The notes under the pieces were generated by a model. That model saw only the letters and a program-made list of their open reading frames with translations, was not told the DNA's origin and made no database searches. Both the position numbers and the translations under genes were made by a program. Shown here piece after piece: positions 37,001-50,700 of a DNA stretch of 64,000 nt. Position 1 is the first letter of the stretch, and each line of letters opens with the position of its first letter. The stretch is from NCBI GenBank assembly GCA_017590115.1, contig JAGGNK010011892.1, forward strand, positions 3,811,993 through 3,875,992, written 5' to 3'. This stretch comes from Montifringilla adamsi. Its lineage: Eukaryota > Chordata > Aves > Passeriformes > Passeridae.

Positions 37001-40000
37001 TGCTTTTCTCAGGTCATATTCTCACACAAATTATTACTTTCACTGTTTAATAAGAAAGAAGAACATAAATAATATTCCCTGTATTTTTGATTCTTTACTC
37101 CTGTGTGGAAAGCATTTTCTCTATACAAATAAAGAAGTGTTAAAACATGCTGGTTATGTTCCATGAACATGTGTGCTACAGCTAATTCCCACCCTCTTGT
37201 CAGTATCTCTTTTAAGACACCATCTTTTTGGCTACTCACGTTCACATATGTTTGTGCTCCCAGCTGTTGCAGGTTGCCACTGTTTCTGATTATATCCAGG
37301 GCAGCAGTGATCACAGGTTTCCCCACAAGTATTATGCTGACATTCACATTGAAACCTACAGAAATAAAAGCCTCTTAATGAAGTTGGGCTTAAAATTTCT
37401 CTGAAGTGTCTAAATAAAAAATAAAAATAAATAAATAATTTTTTCTAAATAAAAAATTAAAATAAAACTTTTTTTCTTCATTTTACTGCAGTCCAAGACT
37501 TACATATAGTAGGAAAAAGATAGGACATAAACCTCACATGTAGAGAAGTCAATCAGTAAGACTAGAATGCTTTGGAACTTTCCTAAAATTCTTCAAGATT
37601 GATTACTTTAATCATGTCATTATGACTTTATTAGAACACATTACTTATAGAAAATGTTTATAATTGGATTCCATAGACTTGGTTATGAAAGTATTGTAGA
37701 ATATTAAAGCAAGTTGACACACAATAGTTTAGGATGTATCTTGTTTTAACTTCGTTCCAAGGCTCAAGCTTGTTGGCCTACAGTAATCAAAATATTTATC
37801 ACCTTTAAATGCATACCTTCATAATTTTTCCATTATGCTTCATTTACAATAATATTATCGGTGTTTTTTGTAAACCAAGATTATAACTTGATCGATCTTG
37901 TTATTTTTAAGACAGTGCACACTATTCACCAACAAAATGTAAGAAGGTTTTTGATTTATTTAGCTGAATAGCCTACTTAAAAGGCAGGGTCTAATTATGA
38001 GCTAGGTCTTACCATCCTGCACAGTAACTGAATACCAGGAGGAACAAAGGCCTTGGGACTCAGGAGGCCTTTTACAAGATTCTTGTTTTATGTATGTAAT
38101 AACATATGTTTTATGTATGCATGTAATAACACAAGGGCAATAAAACTTTCCAGCATAATCATCCTATTTGCATAGATTTCTCACTTTCTTTAGTTATTTT
38201 TCTGTAGCACAGACACATGGAATGGAAGCACCCATCTCCCCCACTTAATCTTCATTAAAACATAACTGAAAATATGGCATCGTCCTGATAAAATTTTGTT
38301 TTAATGCCATCACAGATAAGAGCAACAGCTGATTTAAAGCAGGTTTTTAAAATATGTATGAGACAGGCTGATTATTCATAGCTACTTCCCTGCAGCAGGC
38401 AAGCCAAGAAGCCTGATCTAACTCCTTGTGAAATCAACATAAAGGGCACAAACTTGACAGGGAAAGGGAATACCCCATTCAGTTTGCTTTTATGTTTTTA
38501 CAGTAGTGATCTAAAGCCATTGGATCTTGCATGAGCTCAGTTATAGTGCTCAATATCTCCATGAAGTCAACTGATTTTGTGTTGTTATCTTATCATTAAC
38601 CCCATGCCTTCTCCGTGATTTCTCATGGGCAGCTCCTTGCAGCACTGACTCCTTCTTCCTCACAGCACAGCCAACACATTCCACCCAGCTAACCCACTAT
38701 TTTTACAGCACTCATCCTTATTGGACACAGCTGTGGCCTGTTAAGGGCAGGCCTGTTCCTAATCTTTGGTAATTGGCCCAGCTGCAACTCCTCAGGGGTG
38801 AGATTACCTTCTGCACTGTCTCTATTCTCTTACATTCTATCCCCCCACAATTTTGTTCCTGAGTTGAATTTCTAATTCCTGATGTAAGAAGGTGCCATCA
38901 ACTCATGTCTGATGATATCATCATCAGAAGGTGATCAACTCAAAGAACGAGGGGTTTCTAAGAAATTATTCAATCTGCCAAACTTGTATTTCAATTAAAA
39001 TGAAAAACCTAACCTAAAAAAAACCTAAAAAATTTCTATTATTATCTTTCACATACAATCACTCTTGACATGTTCTCTTGCCAATCATTAGCAGGTTCTA
39101 TTTTTTTTTTTAATATAAAGAAAAAAATCCCTGTAAAACTACGTAATTCTATAATAAGAAAAGGTCATTTGAAAGCACTCATGTATTGTTTTTCTCAGAT
39201 AAATGTCAGGCTCCATTTACTTACTGGTATTGGTTTTCAGCACTCTTTGCATTACATACTTCAGCATGGCCATGACAAACACATCGACCACCAATACTGA
39301 TGTCCTTTATACTGTAGTAATACTGTGGAACAAACACAAGAAATATGTAGAGATCTTTCCTTGCTTATATTGTGTCAGAAATATCAACATCAGGTTTGCT
39401 AGATTTGGAAGGTCTCAAAAATTTGCACTCTCCTTTAGGAATTTAATAAAACACTTGAGATTTCATTCATCTATCCTACAGCCCATGGCCAGGATAACAC
39501 CAGAAGTTCCTCACACTAAAGCTGTGCTGCTTGCCAAGTAAACTGCATTCTGCATTCACCTCTGCCTGTGAGCAACGTCTTAAAATTTACTTAAGGCAGC
39601 AAGGGTGCTTGATGGGAGTGCTGTCAAATAACTGGAATAGCTTTATGTTTTTCAGTGCAGGCATTTGTGTGGTGCCTCACCCCAGGGTTTCCTCCAATTG
39701 TTACTGAATCTTCATTTTAAATGAAAAGGTTAAAAATAGCAATACAATATGAAGTCTGAAATCTCTGTGAGTATATGAATTTCTGTGTGGTGTTCCCTGT
39801 ATTTCCTTATATTTACCCACTGAATGGGAGTGGAACTCTGGCCTTCAAGCTCTTGGATAGCCCAAAATGCATGGAAAACACCTAGGCATCTCAAATGATT
39901 TGTGGAAAGAGAGCAACTTTCAAGCACAGCCTTTGATTTTCATTCCTTCATAAACTCAGGTACTATTTTTTTGAAAACCTTTTGTGAATAAATATCAGAA

Positions 40001-41658
40001 AGTAGTGCCAAATAAAGTTGAAGAGATTTAGTTCCTCAGTTCTGCATAAGATAGTTTAGAATAATTTCGCTTTGGCTCTTTATAGCTCCCATGATGCACT
40101 CAGCTTCCTTCCACACTGGAATGCAGGGAATGAAAATGGTCTGTTACACAATCATTAATCATTACTGCCCCTCCATAAATCCATGCTGGCCCAGTTACCT
40201 TCTTGTCTCAAACAAACCTGAAGAAAAATACGGGGATTTCAAGGTGGGTCAATGCAAATCTCATTGTCTGGATGATGCAAACTTAAAACATTCAGACCAT
40301 TTTTTGGTCCCTAGCACGCTGGGTATGATTGTTGGGTATTTACACCTCAGTGGCAACAGTACTTACTCTGCGAGTTACAGTGGGGTCCCGCTGAGCTTTG
40401 GATATCAAGTGTCCAAGAAGAGTATTAGTTCTGAGAAAACGCAGGCGGATGTTTGTTGCCTTTGTGAATTCTTGAAGGCCAGGGGAATAAGTGAAGTTTT
40501 TTGCTCCTGGGCGGCCATTTACCAAAGATACTACAATCTAAAAAAGAAGTAAGCACACTCTTGTTAAAAGATATCAACTCCAAGTGCCAATAGCAGCATA
40601 AAGAAGACTTAATAGAATAATCCAAAAACTTACTATTGTTTCTGAACATATTTGCAATTACAATTAGGCATTTCATACTGAAGTCAGGATATTGGGAAAA
40701 ATAGTTAGCATTAGAGACTCTTGTATTTTTACTATATCAGAAAAAAAAAAAGTGCCTCTATCTGTTTTCAAAACAGCAGGTATAGCATGCAAAAAGTACA
40801 TTTTAATAGGAAAAAACAATAGGAATAGTTACAAGTAGTTGTTTCAACAGTTGACAGTGTCAATGGAAGTTTACCCTGATTAAAAACATCAGATTTTGGC
40901 TCTTTCCCAAAGCACATTTATTTTTGGGTCAAGGCATAAACATTCCTGGAAAATATTATTGTTAACAGGTCCAGTGCCTGCAAGGATATTAATGGTCTTC
41001 TGGAAGAAAGTACACAGTGCTGCTTTCGAAAATCCCCTCACATGAAAGCAGGTTTCTCTGACTTCCAAAACAAGGGATCCAATACTTTTTTATTTTTTGA
41101 AAGAAACAGCTGCCAGCAGCTCAGCAGTCATGAATCTCTACTGAATGAAAAACCTGGTTTGTATGTACAGGGCTCAGGAAAAGACTTGAATTCATTTATA
41201 ACCATCCAGATAACAGATTTCTACTTTCAAATGGCTCCTATATTCTGAAGCACATAACAAGGGTATGATGATTGTTCCAATTGCAGCACAAGTCCTTTAG
41301 GAAAAATCATAGAGCATGTAATAGGGAATGGCACCAGCAGTGTTCTTCTGTGGAAATTATTCTTTACAACATCTGATTAGGAAAAATTTACAGATACTTT
41401 AACAAATAAGTTCTATTTTAATAGGAAACTCTAAATCCATCTGCTCAAAACTCTGAATAACTCTTGAGGAGTTCAAATCTGGATTCTAACAACATTAGGC
41501 ATTAGAGCAGAATGCAGGAGGAGCCATCAGCATATTCAGGAGTTTAACATTCATTCAAGTAACACAAGAATACAAGTCACAGTTCTGCCTAGCAAGGAAC
41601 AATGGCTAAAATCAAAGCAATGTTTTCCAAATACTTTTATTATATTATAAACATGTAG

Positions 41659-41732
<74 letters not shown>

Positions 41733-44700
41733 CTACATGTTTATAATATAATAAAATATAAACACTTTTTTTTTTTAACAGCTACTATTTCTTGAATGGT
41801 AAATATCTGTTTCTACAGCCTTTACTCACATGAGCAATTCTGCTGTACCAAGTTTGGCCATGCACATTGGAAGAACCCAGAAAATGCAGTCAACACCTTC
41901 AAATGCACCTGGCCATAGTGAGGTACACAAATTATGAAAAATATCAACACAGGTTTCCCTGAGCAGCCCCTAACCCCACAGGGAATGGTGAAAATTAGGA
42001 GGAGTCAGGTCACGCTCCCAAAATCTCACTGAGGTTTAGGTTATGGACTTACTGATGGAGATTCAAGCAGCCATAGCTAAAAATTTGCTTCCAACTGAAG
42101 CACTACAAACTTCTGAAACCAGTGATGTTTGCTTCCAGCATCACACATGCTTTCCTGAAAGCACCTACCTCTCCATTTTCAAGAGGCAGAATGCGAGAGT
42201 ACTCGGTGGTGCACAGGACATCGCTGTCCCTCCTCACAGGAAGATTTGCTTCCTTTCCAAAGCGCTCCAAGCAATCTGCTCTCGAGTCTAGTCAAGCAAG
42301 AACAAAATTAATTCTGTATAATTCTATAAAACAAAAATTAATGTTCTAATTTAAATTAGCAGAGAGGTGTCCTCTATGCTTTCAGGTAAATTCTCCCAAT
42401 AATAGAGTAATAACAGTGATTGTGTCACTCAGCACAGAGTAACAGACATTTCTCAAAACAATAATCTGTCTTCCTAAGCAATTCAGTGGTGCCTGACAAG
42501 ACATGGCACAGTATTTCTCATATCATCACCAGAAAAAAAAAAAAAAGCTATATAGCTACTCCAAGATTTTGCATTTGTATTTCACTTTGATTTTTGCAAG
42601 AAATCCCAGGGTCCCAAGGGACGAAGGACACTGAAGTTCTGACATTCCCAAAAATCAAGAGAAACAAAACAAATCAGAAACTTACAAGAAAGTGAAAGAT
42701 ATCCATGCACTGAGATACACTTTCAAAATACCATACTCATACACTCCTACCACTAATTTATTGTGGCTAAATAAGAAAAGAGAAACGATTTAACATTCAC
42801 TGTCTTCTCTGCAGGTGAAGTCTTCATCAAGCCCCAAGGTTTGATTTGCTGCTACTGAGGAAATGATTAAAGAAACCTGTCCCTAAAAGACCAGCGACAC
42901 AAGGATTGATACTTACAAGCAAAATATTGCCAGGGAGTGTAAGTTTTTCCAAAGTCCACAGATCTTTCCAAGACCCAGAGATCTGGACGAGGAGAATTTG
43001 CAAACTTGATAAGGATATATGCAACATGGAAGAGCTGGTAACAGAATATACATAGATCTTGTCAGGAGCTTTTTTTTGTGAACTCTATAAAAGCACAGCA
43101 ATAAAAAAAACTAATACAAATAAACAATTTTTCTGTAGTGAAGAGGAAAAAGGTTATTCTCTGCAGTTTCATTCCCACTAAAATCAGAGGCCAGATTCTC
43201 AGCTGGCTACTTCACCTGGCAATGTGCTCAAGAACATTAAGACATCTGCAAGAGGACTGTGTTAAATGCCATCTCCCACATTTCAGACTAGGTCTGTTGT
43301 GCAGCTGATTGACTTCCTGGGTGTGTTAAGGGTACAGTACTCAACATGGAAAAGTTGTATCACTCAACTAAGCTGCTTTTGCAGCACCCTGGTATATTGG
43401 TGATGCATTCCAAGCATGTAGCTAAGGTATATAAAAATCATGGAAAAGAAAATGCAAATACCTTTACACTGGGACTCCTATGGCTGATAATAATCCCAGC
43501 CACCCACTCCCTCATTTAGGATTATTTCCAGATGAATTTACTACTTGACAGACCTTCCAAGTAATGGAAGCAAGCCACCCCAGAGTTTGTGGGGACCAAA
43601 TAGCACAGGAGAGATTGTTGTAACTGGTAGCTCATTCAGTGTCTGAAAAAGCTCAAAGAGCTCCATCAGCTCAAGGTTCCCAAGGCCAAGAGTTTCATCT
43701 GGCTTCTTCAGGTGCTCATTGTGTATCACACAGAGGGCTCCCAAACACTGGAGAAGAAATGGGTCTTAAAAGACAGGAAGTCTTACTGTATGCATCTTGG
43801 GATAGTTCACAGTCTGTCTGAAAACCAGAACATCAATAAAAATTACCTTTACACAAACAGCTAAACATAGATTGATTCTAAAGGCCATTTAAAAATTAAA
43901 CCATGGATGGAGCTGTCAATAAAAGTGAACCAATACTGAGGTACACTCAATATTAAAGTGAAGCTGCACTGGAATTTCCCCCTCAACAACCTCAACTGAG
44001 AATCATCTGCTGGCAGGAGATTCTCACTTTGATGGGGGAGACTGCAGTCAGCAGTTTGTCAAGGAACTGCAGCCAGAGCCCCCACATCAAATACACCCAA
44101 GCAGTTTATCTTTGCTCATACCTCATAAATGTCATAACCCTGAAGCTAATACTTTGCAAAGTTTATTAGACTCCAAACCACAAGTGCGTACAAGCTCTCA
44201 ACCATGAACTGGGAACAGCATCTTTTGGCATGCCTGGCCCATTCAGCTGTCAGCCAGGAGCAATTCAATGGCTGTCACACCAACTGGGACCACCAAGAGG
44301 CAGATGCAAATGGCGAATAATGCAGTGAAACAGATACCTGGAAACACCTGTCCCTAACCAGCTCTGCACATGACAATCCCACGGCTACACGCAGCCTCCA
44401 TGCTCACACATCTATTTCAGACATCAGTTTCTGAATACCTGTGTACTGTATTCACAGTAGAAAGTAAAACCTCAAGGAGAAATGGGAGGAATTCAGGCAC
44501 TTCATGGAGCATGTTCTCATGATAATAACTCACATCTCAGAAGAAAGAAAATGAAAAATTTTTGTTGTGCATTCATTTATGTAGTATGTACAACTACTTT
44601 CCAGGGCAAGCCCCTGTTCTACACACACCAAGGCATCACTGCAGCAGGTATTGCACCTTGCAACCTATTTCAGAAACTTTTGCTTTGCTGAATGATGCTG

Positions 44701-47700
44701 ACTTAGATCAGTGCAGAGAGAACCAGCAGGAAAATAACTCAACTTTTCTGTTAGTGCTGAAATTTCACCCGCTATTTAACACAGCCTGAAAAGCACCAGG
44801 TTTACCTCTGGAGATATTACATTAGCGGACAGCATTATCTCCGTAGGAAAAATTACTTATTAGACAACAACATTGAGCACAGTTAGCATTCTGTTGACAG
44901 AGGCACGGAAAAACCCAGACGTATGCTCTATGACTGCACAGGCAGAGTAACGCCCTCAAAATGCTGATGGAAAGTCTGATTTTAGCCGTTGTCAGAAATA
45001 GGTGAATACTTTGGGGACAGTGGCAAGATTTGCTCTTACTGAGTTTCTGATACTCTTTGTCTGAGTAACTCCTGCTACTTCACTGTCAAGTTCTAGAGTA
45101 GAGATATTGGCCATACAGACATTACATGTATTACATCTGGTATGGCCACTCAGTGCAAAGATTAGTATCCTTCTAGGAAAGCATAATAGTTCTGAAACTC
45201 CTAAAAAAAAAAAAGTGCTTCATGTTCTCACTTTTGTTCAGCTGAATCTCTCAAGGGTCATTTACCTGTTCAAACCAGGTTTGCACTGGCAGACAACATT
45301 AATACATTGTCTTTCTTCCCCTATGTCTTAAGATCCTTGGAAGTCCCATCTTGACATGTGTGTTAGCAAGTGCTGATAACACTCCGTGTGTTGACTGATA
45401 CAGATTCAACTAAGACAAGTGGTTTAGAAAGCTCAAGAGGAAATAAAGGAAGCATATAGATAATGTCCTGCCTTTTCCAGAGCTCCACTGCTTGTAGTCA
45501 CATTGTGGAGCAATTACAACAATGACCTTATACCTATTTTTCTAAATGTGTATTATATTAGGAACTCTGCAAGTCAGCCAATGCTTAAAGAACTGCTACC
45601 CAGCACCACTCCTTCCATATTTCCATGCAAATAAAAAAAAATGGAAGGAAAAAAAAGAAGTATGGCAACTTCACAGTACATGCTGTATATGAAAACCTTC
45701 TATTTGCATGATGCTCTCCTTACATCCCTCAGTTTGAAACACTGCTCAGGTCTGTACAGGCACATTCAGAAAGGGAAAAGGGACAGGTCTGATAAAAATT
45801 AAATTAGTGTCAGTGAATGACAACATAGCAGCAAAACATAGTCACCACAACTATCATCTGTCCTGCTTCTGACTTCACATGAGTGTCTATTAACTGTTTT
45901 TGGCCTGGATCAAGGATGTAGAATGGCACTTGAACATCTAAACTTCCACTAAGATTAAATACTGACCCAGATGATGAATGGTCTCTCTCCAGATCTGATG
46001 AGAGAACAACAGAAGAAAAATAATCCTTGGCTTGGCAAATAAATCCCATCTGAAGATAAAAGAGTAACCTTGCTGACATAAGACCTAGAAAAGCAACCAT
46101 TAAAGCCAATTTTAATCACATATTCTAAGCTAGCATTTCAATACTTTAAATCTTGATCCTGACCTAAGACCTACCCTGAAAAAAAGGCAGACTAAACTCA
46201 AAGTAATGTTGTCCTTCAGCCATTTAGTTCTGAGAAAAAAAATAAAGTGACTTAATTTTTGAAAAAAATGTTTATTTGGTTGCTTTTAAGCCAAATTTGC
46301 TTCAAAAACAACAACAATCTCTCAAAAGCAATGTTAAAACTGTAAGTCAACATTTTGGCATAATTATATAATAGTAAAAAATTTTCACAAAACGTCCCAG
46401 AAATATGACAATCAAAATTCTGACCATTTTCTTATATGAATAAAGAACTAAATTTAAAAGTGGAAACAGCATTTTATTTCCAGTAATGGAAACAATGCAC
46501 TCTGGAAAGGCATGCTCAAAAGAGGATGTAATACTGTAAGAGTCCAACATCACATCCTGCTGTAATCCAGCACCACAGGTCAAACCTGATGGATTATCAA
46601 CAGCTGGAATTTAATCAATTCCACATTGTTGTGACCTTTCTTCTGTTCACTCAGGCTTGCTCAGATTTAAAATGTTCTAGCAGCCAATGGTCTTAAAGAA
46701 CCACAAAAACCCAGAAAAAGTTTTTAAAACTCATCAAGTAGAATGAACAAAATGCCCTCCTCATCTGAGAACGAAAATTAAAATTCACTATTATGCATTA
46801 ACAATATTATATTATAAAGAGAGAGATTTCTATAAAAGGTGACCTTAAGATGATATTAAAAAAGGTCATTTAAATTGATTGAGAGCTACATTGTACCATT
46901 ATTGTTAATGATACAATATTCATGATCTCTAACAGCATGCACACTGCTTATTTTAAACCAACAGAAAGAAAACTTCCTGTTACCCACTGCATTCTCATGA
47001 GAACGCTAAAATTCTCAATAATATTAGTTTAAAATGTTTTCTTTATTTTCTTCTTAAAAGTTTAAACAACTCTTTACATAGCGAAATTTCCAAGATATTT
47101 TTGAATTCTAGAAAGCATTAAAAACGGATAAAAGCTAGATATGCATATATAAAGGTATAGCACATTTTCCTCCATTCCTGACACCATAAACTCAAACCAG
47201 AATACTAAAACACTGAGATGACTTGTTAGATGAGTGCTGGACATAAACTAGCACAAAAGAAGAAAATACACTATGTTCCAAACAATCATGATGTTGTGTG
47301 TGTTGCTTCTGTAGGAAAAGATTGTTCTTCCTTTTTGGCTCATAAAGAATAAAACGTCCTGGAATGTGGCAGTAGCAAGAATCCAACTAAACCTAGGTAG
47401 ACCTAGATTTAGGTCTGTCTGAGGCATTGTGTAGATCTTTAGATGCATTCAAGAAGATACCACAGCAATCTTTCTTCATGTAATTTGAATCTATTTCCAG
47501 CAGGGTGAAATTTCCTCAGACTATTATTGGCAGATACAGCTGCACCACCAAAACTTCCCTCAGCTTGGTATGGTTGTCGTTGTAGGTTTCTTTCATTATC
47601 TTGAATAATGTGGTCGGTGTTGCAGATTGCTCAGCAGAGACAGAAATCCAATATGACTCAGTACAAAAATTAAACTTTTCAAAGGGAGGCTGATGCAGGA

Positions 47701-50700
47701 GAGGGATTCAAGGGGTGTGAACTGTGCTCAGCACCTGCTCCAGAACACACCTTAGTGCCACTGACTGCATAGGGTTGGCGTGCGCATGCCCACTGGTTTT
47801 CTGGTGTAACGAAGCCATAAGGTCTTGAGCATTGTTTAATCTCAGAGACCAAGCCACAAAAGCATCAATCTGTTCAAATGAAATAAAAATCCTGCAAACT
47901 CTGGCTAAAATTAAAGACTTTGATTTCTTGATGCTGCAAAGAGGGAAGCAGTCCTTTCATTCAAACATCTCAGTAGGACTTGAGGCACCGTGGCAAATTC
48001 AGGCACTGTATAAAACACTCCTGACAGTCAGTATTAATCCATGCCCAACCATGTATTTTGTAACATAGATGATAATACAAAAACATGCCAGCTAGAGAGA
48101 GATGAGCCAGCATTTCTGGAGTTGCCAGCTACTCTTCAGGGTATGTGGAAAAATAGCTGTGGCAGAGGGGCAGAGAAAATCATGTGTGGGTAGTACCTGA
48201 GAGGCGTCAGACCTCCTGAGTGTGTTCCATGCAGCTTAACTGAGTGCACATAGACACAGCAATGACTACACTGCACAAACAGTGACAGTGGCTGCAGAGG
48301 CTCCCACTGCACAGCATGCTGAAGTCATTCCCTGTGTTCCAGCTTCCTAGTCTGGGGTGCAGAAGCCAGGAATAAGCACAGGATTTCCAATGTTGTTCAG
48401 TTATCCCTGGCCATGCTGCATTCGCATCATGCTTTCCTTTAACCAGCCACTGATGCTGAAAAATGTCTTTAGTTAGGTGAGTCAGTGCCTCTGAAAAGGC
48501 CTCATAGACACATCTGGAGTTCTTTGTTCTGACCCAGTTGATGGCAGGACCAGAAGGGAGAAGCTCTCCCTAAATAGCATGGGCTCTAGAAGGAAGAACT
48601 GCATCCAGAGACAAAACGATAGCCCTTTCTCCACATCCAACCAGTCTTTGGTCTTTTTGCCAAGGCTGCAGGCTCCTACATGAATGAGTCTCGGTTATTT
48701 TCCTGACATTTTTCATGCAGCCACTTTTCCATTAGGATTTGGACAAAGACCAACTCAATGCTTATAATTATTTCTTACATATGGCCTATTTCTTCACAGA
48801 ACACTGAAGCTATTGATATGGGAAAGGATTTGTACGATTCAGTCCTCGGTTGTCCAGAAGAAAAATGTCTCCTTATGAGGGCTGCAGTCCAAAGTAGAAG
48901 GAACACAGTAGGACTGTCAACACTGGGAAGAAACCCAGGGAAGTGCAAAGGATTAGAGGCAACCAGCAGAGGTTCTGCTTTTACTAAGCTGGGTTAAAAC
49001 TGAGGTATTTAGAACAACATATCACAAAATTCAAGTTACATGTAGGAATGAGCATGGAAAGGAAGATGGGTGAAGCAGAAGTACAGACATGAAGGGAGGG
49101 AAGTGAGATCAGAGAGTGGAAACCAAGACCTTCCTAAAGGGATGCTGAAGAAGAGCCAAAGGAAGACAGAGTCAGAAAAGGACAGGAGAACAAGACCTGT
49201 GAGGTTTTCTCCTGTATATTTTCAGAATAATATCAAATTAGTATCAGAAATGCATTTTAAAACCAGTGATGTGCAACTAATGCAAACATAAGAAAAAAAT
49301 GCTGAGCCATTGAAGAGGTCCTTAATTAAAACTTTAAAAAACCACAACACCTTGACTACAACTTAAAGGAAAACATATGAGCAAGAAAGAATGTATTTTA
49401 AGGTATTTCCCTTATTATGGCTGGTAGTTCAACTCTGGATGAGTCGCTTGTAGTGTGACCTAGGAATAAATGAAACATGTATTATGTGATCCAACTTTAA
49501 GATGATTCTATCAGACAGATGAAACTTCATCAGATGAAGTTGTGTTACTGTAGAGTTCACAACTAGATGCACCTTCCTGTGGTATGAGCCAAAAATCACA
49601 ACCAACTTCAAAGCATACTGTTCTGCAGCACGATCCCAAATCAGCTTCCTGCACAAACTGAAATACTCAGAAACAGAGTTCTCTAATACAAAGGAACACT
49701 TCTGTGCTGCTAGCATCCCCATCTTTGCGGACAGTATCGCACCTTCCCCAGGTTTAAGAGCCCCTTTTCTCCCCGGTGGGAACCCGAATAGCAGAGGAGA
49801 GCTTGGTGCTGCTGTGGATTCAGAGCTGTGGAGGGGTTCCAGAGGAAGGGCTTTGTCTCACTGGAGGCACAGCTCTGTAGCACTGCAGAAGCCTCGTGCA
49901 GTGGTTGTCATGCCCTAATCTGTAGGACTTCCCAGTGTTATTATAGAGGTTATGCAACTTCAGGCTAGAGCTGGGTCTGATTTCAGGGTCAGTGATAATA
50001 CAAAGTATTCAAAAGCCAAGCACAATGAGTGCAATGACTATTTTTGGGTGCTCAGTTCAATGCAGTTTGTGATAAATCTCCCTACAGAAGTAGTGAGTAC
50101 AGGACACTATTTTACAGAATGACACTTAAATTAACTGTAACTTCAGAAACATTTTAAGTTACCATGTCAGTCTTTTATAAGTTAAGAACAATTGGTTTTA
50201 GTTCTCAACAATTTATCCAAAGCTGAATAATATTCCAAGCAACAAATATTGTTTGTAAATCAAAGGACTGCTACCAAATATAAAAGTTAGACCTCTACCA
50301 TATAAAAGCAACTCAGAAGATTTGCCAAACTGTGAGGCTATTTACAAAATGTTTATATGCTTTAACTAGTAGAAAATATAAAAGCATAAAGTCCTCCACA
50401 ACTTAGCTTAAATTTATGGTTGAGTTGTCCTCCCTCCCTTGTAAAAGTACTAATTTGGACACTGCATTCCACTGTGTACTTTTAATTTACAACAGTGACT
50501 AACAGTATCACTACATAAAAACTATTCAACATATTAGAGCACAAGACTGAATCTGAGTCTTTCAGCACTATATTTTTGCCAAAATGTACAACAACAACAA
50601 AAAAAATATACATAACTAAAAGCAACAATAAAATATATGGGCTATACTTCTTTGAACTACTTTTTGTAGTTGGACATTTCTTTTTCATCATACGCTATCA

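Larger units (their letters stand above)
37356..39224 (-). other. LAMA3 intron 6
   Basis: 1.9 kb, AT-rich. It holds an A/T-rich simple repeat (37,411-37,470) and a possible LTR fragment at about 38,692-38,830. No further exon seen. Confidence 0.55.
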
